Shown here one piece after another: positions 57,924 through 64,000 of a DNA stretch of 64,000 nt. A program made the translations under genes and the position numbers. Each line of letters starts with the position of its first letter. Position 1 is the stretch's first letter. The notes under the pieces were generated by a model, which searched no databases, was not told where the DNA came from, and was given only the letters and a program-made list of their open reading frames with translations. The stretch comes from Flavobacterium commune (GTDB lineage: Bacteria; Bacteroidota; Bacteroidia; Flavobacteriales; Flavobacteriaceae): NCBI RefSeq assembly GCF_001857965.1, contig NZ_CP017774.1:186001-250000 (forward strand). The letters run 5' to 3'.

Positions 57924-59408
57924 ATGGAAAGCACAAACTCATTATCAAAATCGCACCGAATGTTATTTCTCAATACATTAGCCTTTACAGTATGCTTTGC
58001 CTGCTGGACATTGAATGGTGTATTAGTTACTTATTTAGTGGATAAAGGAATCTACAACTGGAGCGTGGTACAAGTAGGATGGTTATTAGGAATTCCTATT
58101 TTAACCGGATCTGTAATGCGTTTACCTATTGGAATATTAACTGATAAATATGGTGGTAAATACGTATTTGCCTCTTTATTATTACTATGTTCAATCCCTT
58201 TATTTCTTCTTCCATTTGCTGATAGTTTTGCAATGTTTGCTTTCTTAAGCTTTCTATTTGGAATGATTGGAACAGGTTTTGCCGTAGGTATCGGATACAC
58301 ATCGATATTTTATCCTAAAGAATGGCAAGGTAGAGCCTTGGGGATTTTTGGTATGGGAAATGCCGGAGCCGCAGTTACCACTTTTATTGCTCCTACTCTA
58401 TTGAATCAATTTTCTGTTGACGATCCTGAAAACGGATGGAAATTATTACCTGTTATCTACGGAATTGCGTTATTAATCATTGGACTTATCTTCTTATTAT
58501 TTGCTGAAAACAAAAAATTAGAACAATCGACCAAAACAATTCCGCAAATGCTTTCTACTCTAAAAAATGTTCGTGTATGGCGTTTTGGAACTTATTATTT
58601 TTTAGTATTTGGTTGTTTTGTGGCATATTCCCAATGGTTGTTACCTAACTTTATGAATGTATATCAAACAAGCTTAGTTATGGGCGGAATGTTTGCCACT
58701 ATGTTCAGCCTGCCTTCAGGAGTGATACGTGCCTTTGGAGGTTATTTATCTGATAAATATGGTGCCAGACTGGTTATGTACTGGGTACTGGGAACTTCAG
58801 TATTTTTTAGTGCCTTATTAATGGTGCCAAAAATGGAAATTACAACAGCCGGATCCGGAATTATGGCAAAAAAAGCAGGAGTTGTTACTGAAATTTCAGC
58901 AACCAACATCAAAATAGGTGATACCGACATTCCTGTAATTGCAAAAAAAGAAATCACTACCGATGGTTCTAATATTTTCCCAACCAAAACATCCTGGCAA
59001 GAAGTAATAGTAAGCGAAAACCAAGATGTAGCAAAAAAAGAATTATTAGCTAAAGGGATTACCAAAATTAATTTTGATGCCAATATGTGGGTTTATCTGG
59101 TTTTAGTAATCTTAATTGGAATTTCATGGGGAATTGGAAAAGCTGCCGTTTACAAACACATTCCTGAATATTTTCCTAACGAAGTAGGTATTGTAGGCGG
59201 GATGGTAGGATTACTGGGAGGTTTAGGAGGATTCTTTGGTCCTATTATCTTCAGTTACCTGCTTACATCTACCGGTTTATGGTCTAGTTCATGGATATTT
59301 ATCCTGATTTTCTCTATTATCTGTTTGGTTTGGATGCACATCACCATTACCAATATGATGAACAAAAACCAACCTGAACTAGCTAAAGAAATAGATACTA
59401 AAAACTAA
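57924..59408 (+). CDS. narK: NarK-type nitrate/nitrite transporter (MFS)
   Basis: A 494-residue major-facilitator transporter of the nitrate/nitrite porter family. NarK marks include LNGVLVTYLVDKGIYNWS near the start and GFAVGIGYTSIFYPKEWQG, GIFGMGNAGAAVTTF in the first half, and GISWGIGKAAVYKHIPEYFP plus GGLGGFFGP in the second. Residues about 305-381 form a hydrophilic insertion between helices 8 and 9. The start at 57924 is preferred to a TTG at 57903, which lies inside the -7 box. Confidence 0.88.
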   Translation: MESTNSLSKSHRMLFLNTLAFTVCFACWTLNGVLVTYLVDKGIYNWSVVQVGWLLGIPILTGSVMRLPIGILTDKYGGKYVFASLLLLCSIPLFLLPFADSFAMFAFLSFLFGMIGTGFAVGIGYTSIFYPKEWQGRALGIFGMGNAGAAVTTFIAPTLLNQFSVDDPENGWKLLPVIYGIALLIIGLIFLLFAENKKLEQSTKTIPQMLSTLKNVRVWRFGTYYFLVFGCFVAYSQWLLPNFMNVYQTSLVMGGMFATMFSLPSGVIRAFGGYLSDKYGARLVMYWVLGTSVFFSALLMVPKMEITTAGSGIMAKKAGVVTEISATNIKIGDTDIPVIAKKEITTDGSNIFPTKTSWQEVIVSENQDVAKKELLAKGITKINFDANMWVYLVLVILIGISWGIGKAAVYKHIPEYFPNEVGIVGGMVGLLGGLGGFFGPIIFSYLLTSTGLWSSSWIFILIFSIICLVWMHITITNMMNKNQPELAKEIDTKN

Positions 59409-59561
59409 ATTGAGCAACTCAATACTTAAAACCTCCCTTTCGTTTGGATTTCAAATGGAAGGGAGATTTTTCTTTTTGGAGCTATTCCAATAGCTATCGC
59501 AACCTATCACATCCGCACTATCTTTGTCTTGTTTAAATCTGGACTACGCATTGGAACACAG

Positions 59562-59682
59562 AATAAACTGCCTCGGGGCAGAGCCCAAGAGGTATTAGAA
59601 AAACAACCGCAGATTCGCAGATTTTCATATTATAATCTGCGGTAAAAAACGAAGCAGAGCTTCGAGGAATTAAACCTAAAGA
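59562..59682. repeat. Intergenic repeat, copy 2 (downstream of narK)
   Basis: Copy of 57573-57701 with a 9-base deletion that removes part of the right hairpin arm, and a few substitutions (CCTCGGGGC for CATCGGGGC, AGAGCTTCG for AGAACTTCG). Confidence 0.85.
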
Positions 59683-59730
59683 GATTAAACGGATTCAAAC
59701 GGATTTTTTTAATTATTTTTTAAGCATAAA

Positions 59731-59775
59731 ATCTGTGATAATCTGTGATAATCTGTGATAATCTGTGATAATCTG
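59731..59775. repeat. 10-bp tandem repeat
   Basis: Four perfect copies of ATCTGTGATA followed by a partial ATCTG that continues into ATCTGCGGA. Confidence 0.9.
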
Positions 59776-59945
59776 CGGAACCAAAAAACAAAAAAATCCT
59801 AATGCGGATTCTGGACTAAATAACGAGACAAGCTACTACCCGGGCTAGAGTAACTGCTAACAATTTAACTTATTTCCTAACAGAAAAAATTGATAAACCT
59901 ACAACAACTAGGAGTAATTAGCTACTTTAGTATAATCAAAGCCAG

Positions 59946-60134
59946 GGCAAACGTATCAGTTTCAGAGTTAAAAAAATCAGCTACGAATTACACGAAATAA
60001 CACAAATTGAGATGTCATTAATTACACGAATCTGGCAAAGGCGGATAAAATAAATTAGTGTAATTTTTTTTGAGTTATTAAAATTGGTGTTATTTCGTGT
60101 AATTCGTGGCAAAAATAAAACTCATGCGTTTGCC
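59946..60134. repeat. Large nested palindrome upstream of the integrase
   Basis: Outer arms GGCAAACG (59946-59953) / CGTTTGCC (60127-60134); inner perfect 21-base arms at 59983-60003 and 60087-60107 (core GAATTACACGAAATAACAC). Inside the loop, ATTACAC and GTGTAAT repeat the inversion. It could extrude as a cruciform. Confidence 0.75.
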
Positions 60135-60154
60135 TTGCAATCAAAGCAGTAGTT

Positions 60155-61207
60155 ATGAAATGGGAAGCCAAAATAATCACGCACCGAGGCATCAAAAGAA
60201 TAGCTGTTTATTTCGAAAAAAATACCGAATTAATAGCTCGAATCAAACTAGTCGAAGGCTCTCGCTGGAGTCAAACCATGGGGGTTTGGCATCTACCGGA
60301 TACAGAAGAAAACAGAATTCGATTTAAAATACCTATTTCCGAAGGAAAATCGGCATTATCACAAATCCAAGAGAACAATCAATTGGTTTTGAAACGGTTT
60401 ATTGAAGAAATACAATTAAAAGGTTACAGCCATTCAACGCTAAAAACCTATCGCAATGAATTTGGTATTTATTTAAATTATCTAAAAGGAATTCCTGCCG
60501 AAAATTCTTCTGTAGAAGATATTCGCAACTACATCTTGTATTGCATCAATGAACTACAACTATCCGAAGCCACCATTCACAGCCGTATTAATGCCATCAA
60601 ATTTTACTATGAGCAGGTTTTAAGAAGAGAACGATTTTTACTCGAAATTCCACGACCAAAAAAACCATTAAAATTACCCAAAGCTATTGCTCCTCCCGAT
60701 ATAAAAAAAATATTTCAAGTCACTCCAAATCTAAAACACAACACCATGCTGAAGCTTTGTTATGGTTTAGGATTGAGAGTTTCTGAAATTGTAAATCTTA
60801 AAATCAAGGACATCGACAGTAAATCGATGCAAGTTTTTATTGAACGTGCCAAGGGTAAAAAAGACCGCTATGTTAATTTACCGGAAAGTATATTACCACA
60901 ACTTCGCAATTATTTTATTGAATACAAACCTAAAATCTATTTGTTTGAAGGACAAAATGGCGGTCAGTACAGTTGCCGAAGTGCACAACAAGTATTTAGA
61001 AACGCCCTATTGAAAGCAAAAATCAATAAATCAGTAAGCATTCATAGTTTGCGACACAGTTTTGCAACCCATTTGTTAGAACAAGGAACCGATATTCGTT
61101 TCATACAAGAACTCCTGGGGCATAACGACATTAAAACCACTTTAATTTACACCGAAGTAACTGACAAAAATATTCGCAAGATAATTAGTCCACTGGATAA
61201 TTTGTAA
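60155..61207 (+). CDS. Tyrosine recombinase of the array (XerD/IntI-like)
   Basis: A 350-residue tyrosine recombinase. Residues 1-65 are a Bacteroidota-type N-terminal extension (ARIKLVEGSRWSQTMGVWHL), 70-160 the SAM-like core-binding domain, 175-350 the catalytic domain. The catalytic set is complete: R208 (LGLRVSEI), K233 (RAKGKKDRY), H297 and R300 (HSLRH), H323 (LLGHND) and Y332 (LIYTEV). Its end, ISPLDNL, resembles the SPLD near the IntI1 C-terminus. The extra segment of IntI between the catalytic K and HxxR boxes seems absent: only 58 residues separate Y239 and the HSLRH box. The same-direction cassette array begins 154 bases after the stop. Confidence 0.9.
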   Translation: MKWEAKIITHRGIKRIAVYFEKNTELIARIKLVEGSRWSQTMGVWHLPDTEENRIRFKIPISEGKSALSQIQENNQLVLKRFIEEIQLKGYSHSTLKTYRNEFGIYLNYLKGIPAENSSVEDIRNYILYCINELQLSEATIHSRINAIKFYYEQVLRRERFLLEIPRPKKPLKLPKAIAPPDIKKIFQVTPNLKHNTMLKLCYGLGLRVSEIVNLKIKDIDSKSMQVFIERAKGKKDRYVNLPESILPQLRNYFIEYKPKIYLFEGQNGGQYSCRSAQQVFRNALLKAKINKSVSIHSLRHSFATHLLEQGTDIRFIQELLGHNDIKTTLIYTEVTDKNIRKIISPLDNL

Positions 61208-61252
61208 TATTATTTTTCTTATTTTTGGAATGCTTTAAAAAAACAAGTAGCG

Positions 61253-61290
61253 ACAACACAAAAAAACGCAATACGTTTTTTTGTGTTGTT
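61253..61290 (+). terminator. Terminator-like hairpin after the integrase
   Basis: Perfect 16-base arms ACAACACAAAAAAACG (61253-61268) and CGTTTTTTTGTGTTGT (61274-61289) around a five-base loop, 45 bases after the stop codon. Such a structure would uncouple integrase and cassette transcription. Confidence 0.75.
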
Positions 61291-61360
61291 AAAAACATAA
61301 AACACTAACAATAAGACTTTTAAATACAATCACAATCTTTAGAGTTGCGTATATTTATGA

Positions 61361-61370
61361 GTTAGCAGTT
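61361..61370 (+). other. Putative attI site (start of the cassette array)
   Basis: GTTAGCAGTT at 61361-61370 is the exact reverse complement of AACTGCTAAC (61897-61906), the left end of the first terminal palindrome. By analogy with other integrons, recombination would occur after G61361. Confidence 0.7.
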
Positions 61371-61395
61371 ATTTTACGTGAACGACAACCAAAAA

Positions 61396-61857
61396 ATGAA
61401 AAAATCAACCAAAATTTTCTTTTTAATACTTCTAATTTTAATAATTGGAATTTTCATTCATCCACAGAAAGTAATTTATGAAGCAAATATTGAAGGAAAA
61501 ATAGTTGACGAAAATAATAAGCCCGTTAACAATGCAACAGTTTACAGAATTGAAAAAGAATATTACATAAATGAGGAAATTGGCTCGAATGAATCAAGAG
61601 ATTTAAGAACTGAAAGTGTCGAAACAGACAAAAATGGAAACTTTAAGTTTTATGAAAAATCAAGAATCGATTGGTTTCATACTCCATTAGATTTGCCTAT
61701 TGCCTATTGTTATGCAGAATTTGAAATTGAGAAAAATGGATATGAATTTTACAAAACAAAGTTTGGCGAGTTTGAACAATACAGAATTGAAAATTGTTAC
61801 GCTTGTGAAAAAGTAATATTTAGGCCAATTATTACTTTGAAAAGTCTAAAAAAGTAA
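61396..61857 (+). CDS. Cassette 1: membrane-anchored protein with carboxypeptidase-regulatory-like domain
   Basis: A 153-residue protein. The ATG at 61396 is preferred to a GTG at 61378. A hydrophobic N-terminal helix (FFLILLILIIGIFI, residues about 8-21) serves as signal or anchor; no lipobox is visible. Residues 30-95 (YEANIEGKIVDENNKPVNNA) resemble a carboxypeptidase-regulatory-like beta domain. The C-terminal part has a pair of cysteines (NCYACEKV). Function unknown. The gene starts 35 bases after the recombination point and ends 39 bases before the terminal palindrome, filling the cassette. Confidence 0.7.
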   Translation: MKKSTKIFFLILLILIIGIFIHPQKVIYEANIEGKIVDENNKPVNNATVYRIEKEYYINEEIGSNESRDLRTESVETDKNGNFKFYEKSRIDWFHTPLDLPIAYCYAEFEIEKNGYEFYKTKFGEFEQYRIENCYACEKVIFRPIITLKSLKK

Positions 61858-61896
61858 CTAAAAATAAAATTTAAAACAGAACTGAAAAATAAAAAC

Positions 61897-62032
61897 AACT
61901 GCTAACAGCCGTTTGGCGAGATTGGGGTTTTAGGCTAAATGGAAAGTTAGTTTTGTATTTGGAAAATTTGTGTTTAACCGAAAAATCTCGCATCTTTATT
62001 CCCCAACCTCGCCAAGCGCCAGAACGTTATAG
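61897..62032 (+). other. attC-like site 1
   Basis: A 136-base imperfect palindrome: R'' AACTGCTAAC at 61897, inner arms GGCGAGATTGGGG (61915-61927) and CCCCAACCTCGCC (62001-62013, one mismatch), and R' GTTATAG at 62026-62032. The unpaired spacer has about 73 bases. Layout matches long attC sites such as Vibrio repeats. Confidence 0.8.
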
Positions 62033-62070
62033 GCTATGGTAGGACGACCCAACAAAATTGAGAACAAACA

Positions 62071-62745
62071 ATGAATAAAGACTTTTTCATAAAACAACTT
62101 GACGACATTTTGAGTGATTTTAATAAAATAAAATCAAAGGCTCAATATGACGACTTATCTGGAAATGTGACCATTGAGGAAATATCATCTGTATTGACAA
62201 AAGCCAAAGCTGCAATTGCTCGTATTGTAGGTGACAACTCAGAATATTATAAAGACACAGAAGCAACGTTGAAACGAACAAATATTCACGAAGGAAATAA
62301 ATTGAGACACATTGCAGGAACTGTTACTGCGTTAAAAAGTGACCTACAAAATGACTACCTCAAATCTTTCAGTAATATTGTTCAATCAGAGGTCTTTTCC
62401 GACTATTTAGAAATGGCAGACCATTTATTAACTGAGGGTTATAAAGACCCCGCAGCTGTTTTAATTGGTTCAACTTTAGAAGTTCATTTAAGGGAACTTT
62501 GTATTTCAAACAACATTGACGTTGAAGTAACAAATAATAAAGGAAATAAAAGCCCCAAAAAAGCTGACCTAATGAATGCTGATTTAGCCAAAGCAGGTAT
62601 TTATTCGTCTGCTTACCAAAAACAAATTGTTGCTTGGCTAGACCTACGAAATAAAGCTGCTCACGGAAAATATCATGAATATAAGACAGAAGAAGTGTCA
62701 TTAATGCTACAAGGCATTAGACAATTTATACTAACGACAAAGTAA
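62071..62745 (+). CDS. Cassette 2: HEPN-like domain protein
   Basis: A 224-residue helical protein. The C-terminal region (about 110-224) resembles the HEPN superfamily (DUF4145-like): AAVLIGSTLEVHLRELC, then DLRNKAAHGKYHEY, where R193-x4-H198 is the HEPN ribonuclease motif Rx4-6H. The N-terminal half is a separate helical domain. HEPN proteins often act as RNases in toxin-antitoxin or phage-defence systems, so a defensive role is possible but inferred. The stop codon is immediately followed by the R'' box of its cassette. Confidence 0.7.
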   Translation: MNKDFFIKQLDDILSDFNKIKSKAQYDDLSGNVTIEEISSVLTKAKAAIARIVGDNSEYYKDTEATLKRTNIHEGNKLRHIAGTVTALKSDLQNDYLKSFSNIVQSEVFSDYLEMADHLLTEGYKDPAAVLIGSTLEVHLRELCISNNIDVEVTNNKGNKSPKKADLMNADLAKAGIYSSAYQKQIVAWLDLRNKAAHGKYHEYKTEEVSLMLQGIRQFILTTK

Positions 62746-62885
62746 CCACAGCCTATAACACGGGTTTTGCGTCAGGCGGGCTGATGTGCAAACTTGAAGC
62801 TTTGTGCTTTTAATGAACTTTAGTAATAAATTTAAACTTTGTGCTTCGTAAACCCGCCCGAACGCAAAGCCCGAAAACGTTATGC
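62746..62885 (+). other. attC-like site 2
   Basis: A 140-base imperfect palindrome: R'' CCACAGCCTATAAC (62746-62759), left arm CGGGTTTTGCGTCAGGCGGG (62761-62780), right arm with CCCGCCCG and CGCAAAGCCCG (62853-62873) containing one extra base, and R' GTTATGC (62879-62885). The single unpaired base is like the extrahelical bases that set strand choice in attC. Confidence 0.82.
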
Positions 62886-62906
62886 CTCAGTTTAAAAGAA
62901 CCGAAA

Positions 62907-63389
62907 ATGGAAAACATACACGAATTAATTGAGTACAATCTTAAATTTATAAAAAACAAAACTAACTTTAGAATAAGACGACTTGAGTTAAAAAATTTAG
63001 AAGGAAATACGTTGCCCACAAACGATTGTATCTCTTTACATAGAATATTAATAGAAAAGAATCTTTTGTTTGAAAATGAACATAAAGATTTATTTTTAAC
63101 TGGACTTGCAGAAGAAATAATATTAAACGGAGGTTGGATAAAACATTTAGAATTAGAAAAACTGAAATCAGAAAAAGCAGAATTTAAAGATGTTTTAGAA
63201 ATCGAAAATCTAAAACTACAAAAAGAAAATTCTGAATACACTAAAACTTTACGCCAAAAAGAAGCTGAAATCCGAAACCTAACTAGGGATAATTTGAGGC
63301 TTAATAATTGGGATATTAGATTTAGATGGGTAATTGCTATAATAACATTTTTAATTGGATTCATAACTAAATATTTTATTGACAACTAA
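62907..63389 (+). CDS. Cassette 3: coiled-coil protein with C-terminal membrane helix
   Basis: A 160-residue protein. The ATG at 62907 is used because an upstream in-frame start (62841) lies in the previous attC-like site, outside this cassette. Residues about 80-135 form a coiled coil rich in E, K and L (LELEKLKSEKAEFKDVLEIE), and the C-terminus is a single hydrophobic helix (WVIAIITFLIGFITKYF, about 140-156), so it is probably tail-anchored. I do not recognise a family. The stop lies about 200 bases before the R'' box, leaving room for a possible antisense small gene. Confidence 0.65.
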   Translation: MENIHELIEYNLKFIKNKTNFRIRRLELKNLEGNTLPTNDCISLHRILIEKNLLFENEHKDLFLTGLAEEIILNGGWIKHLELEKLKSEKAEFKDVLEIENLKLQKENSEYTKTLRQKEAEIRNLTRDNLRLNNWDIRFRWVIAIITFLIGFITKYFIDN

Positions 63390-63519
63390 CAAGGTATTTT
63401 ATCAAAGCTAATGTTCCGACTATCAAAAAGGAATAGACTAGGAATTGAGCAACTTTACTTAAAATATATTCTATCAAATAAAACGTATCAGAACTAAAAA
63501 AAGCTTTTATTTTAGACAT
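63376..63519 (-). CDS. Possible small membrane protein, antisense in cassette 3
   Basis: A 47-residue frame on the minus strand: MSKIKAFFSSDTFYLIEYIL, then a hydrophobic segment (FLVYSFLIVGTLALIKYLV) and stop. Its 3' end overlaps the end of the cassette 3 gene by 14 bases. The composition is that of a real small membrane protein, filling an otherwise empty part of the cassette. No convincing promoter or binding site is visible, so it may be fortuitous. Small membrane toxins are known in integron cassettes. Confidence 0.35.
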   Translation of the reverse strand: MSKIKAFFSSDTFYLIEYILSKVAQFLVYSFLIVGTLALIKYLVSCQ

Positions 63520-63595
63520 AATAAAAAATAATTAACTACTTCCGACTTAAACGGTGCGGAAGTTTGACCGAAAATTGGAATAAATAAAAAACCGA

Positions 63596-63724
63596 AGGCA
63601 TAACAGCTGTCTGTGGCTATTGTGGAGTTTAGTGGAATTACCGTTTCGCAATCATATTTCTGCAAAGCAGAAACTACTCAGGTTACGAACTTCCACAACA
63701 GCCACAGGCAGCGGGACGTTATGT
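63596..63724 (+). other. attC-like site 3
   Basis: A 129-base imperfect palindrome: R'' AGGCATAAC (63596-63604), inner arms CTGTGGCTATTGTGG (63611-63625) and CCACAACAGCCACAG (63693-63707, one mismatch), small internal hairpin TTTCTGC-AAA-GCAGAAA (63657-63673), and R' GTTATGT (63718-63724). Confidence 0.8.
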
Positions 63725-63746
63725 GTAAGCTTAAAAAGACAGACCA

Positions 63747-64000
63747 ATGAATTGTTACGTATGCGACATAGAAATTACAGCCGACAATGAAACGGACGAA
63801 CATATCCTTATCAATGCAGCTGGTGGACGACTTAAATCGAAAGAGTTAATTTGCAGTAAATGCAATTCTGACTTCGGAGAAAGCATTGACGGAATTTTAG
63901 CCAAACAACTTAATAATTTGGCAAATATGCTTATGGTAAAAAGACACCGAGGTGAACCGCAGCCAATTATTGGCAACAAGAAATCTACAGGTGAAAAATA
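63747..64000 (+). CDS. Cassette 4: HNH-endonuclease-like protein (3' end outside window)
   Basis: At least 84 residues, running off the right edge. It reads MNCYVCDIEITADNETDEHI, then LINAAGGRLKSKELICSKCNSDFG. The two CxxC pairs (C3/C6 and C36/C39), together with EHI and the GGRL...LICSKCN layout, match a subgroup of zinc-containing HNH endonucleases. It begins 28 bases after the recombination point of cassette 4. HNH proteins may be nucleases in defence or restriction, but catalytic residues beyond the window cannot be checked. Confidence 0.75.
   Translation, partial: MNCYVCDIEITADNETDEHILINAAGGRLKSKELICSKCNSDFGESIDGILAKQLNNLANMLMVKRHRGEPQPIIGNKKSTGEK

Larger units (their letters stand above)
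59409..60154. other. Repeat-rich intergenic region between narK and the integrase
   Basis: 746 bases with no gene. It holds the second copy of the intergenic repeat (59562-59682), a 10-base tandem repeat (59731-59775) and a large imperfect palindrome (59946-60134) ending 20 bases before the integrase start. I see no clear promoter for the integrase. Confidence 0.6.

Noticed and set aside
62369..62701. Minus-strand frame opposite the HEPN-like gene
   Set aside because: It lies fully inside a well-formed gene and has no family resemblance.
62810..63385. Long minus-strand frame opposite the cassette 3 gene
   Set aside because: It spans the attC-like site and mirrors the coding strand of a better-supported gene; composition is that of an antisense shadow.

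Overview
This window reads as a chromosome segment of a Flavobacterium-like member of the Bacteroidota. The DNA is AT-rich and promoters have the Bacteroidota -7 box TAnnTTTG, several with a TTTG box 18 to 20 bases upstream. The encoded proteins include a SprF/PorP outer-membrane protein paired with a gliding-type (type IX secretion, type B) adhesin, SprB repeats, a SatD/DUF3307 pair and flavobacterial-style lipoproteins. Intergenic spacers hold imperfect palindromes built on AATCTGCG-type and AATCTAAAATC-type words. I saw no rRNA, tRNA or CRISPR array.

Positions 1-44,600 are mostly core genes: nitroreductase, pirin, the SprF/adhesin pair, agmatine-to-putrescine enzymes (aguB and aguA, split by a lipoprotein gene and an OmpA-family gene), satD-DUF3307, recG, an RND efflux operon, a bestrophin-like channel, pheT, amt, a ComM/YifB ATPase, pabB-tilS-dsbD, a DUF4349 lipoprotein, an S41 protease, DoxX, an outer-membrane porin, phnA and a DEAD-box helicase. 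A complete IS256-family element (44,610-45,979) sits in the U-tract of the terminator of a NUDIX gene. Then come pyrE and a compact arsenic operon (arsR, DUF6428, thioredoxin-type arsC, acr3).

Positions 51,300-59,400 form a nitrite/nitrate module: nirB, nirD, DUF4202, a NarX-like sensor kinase, a NarL-type regulator and a NarK-type transporter. TACGTA-type words lie at or next to the promoters of nirB, the regulator, narK and also the distant porin gene at 40,524, which suggests one regulon. No nitrate reductase is visible. A repeat of about 120-130 bp occurs on both sides of narK.

Positions 59,900-64,000 are the most unusual part: a tyrosine recombinase followed by an integron-like array. 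After the recombinase there is an attI-like site (61,361), then three complete gene cassettes and the start of a fourth, all on the + strand and separated by 129-140 bp attC-like imperfect palindromes. In each complete cassette, the word just before its own terminal palindrome is the reverse complement of the first bases of that same cassette (10/10, 13/14 and 9/9). This is the signature expected of units that circularise and integrate by attC recombination. The recombinase seems to lack the extra segment typical of IntI, lies in the same direction as the cassettes, and uses a GTTAT/GTTAG core instead of the usual GTTRRRY. Cassette products are a small anchored protein, a HEPN-like protein with an Rx4H motif, a coiled-coil membrane protein and an HNH-type protein cut by the window end.
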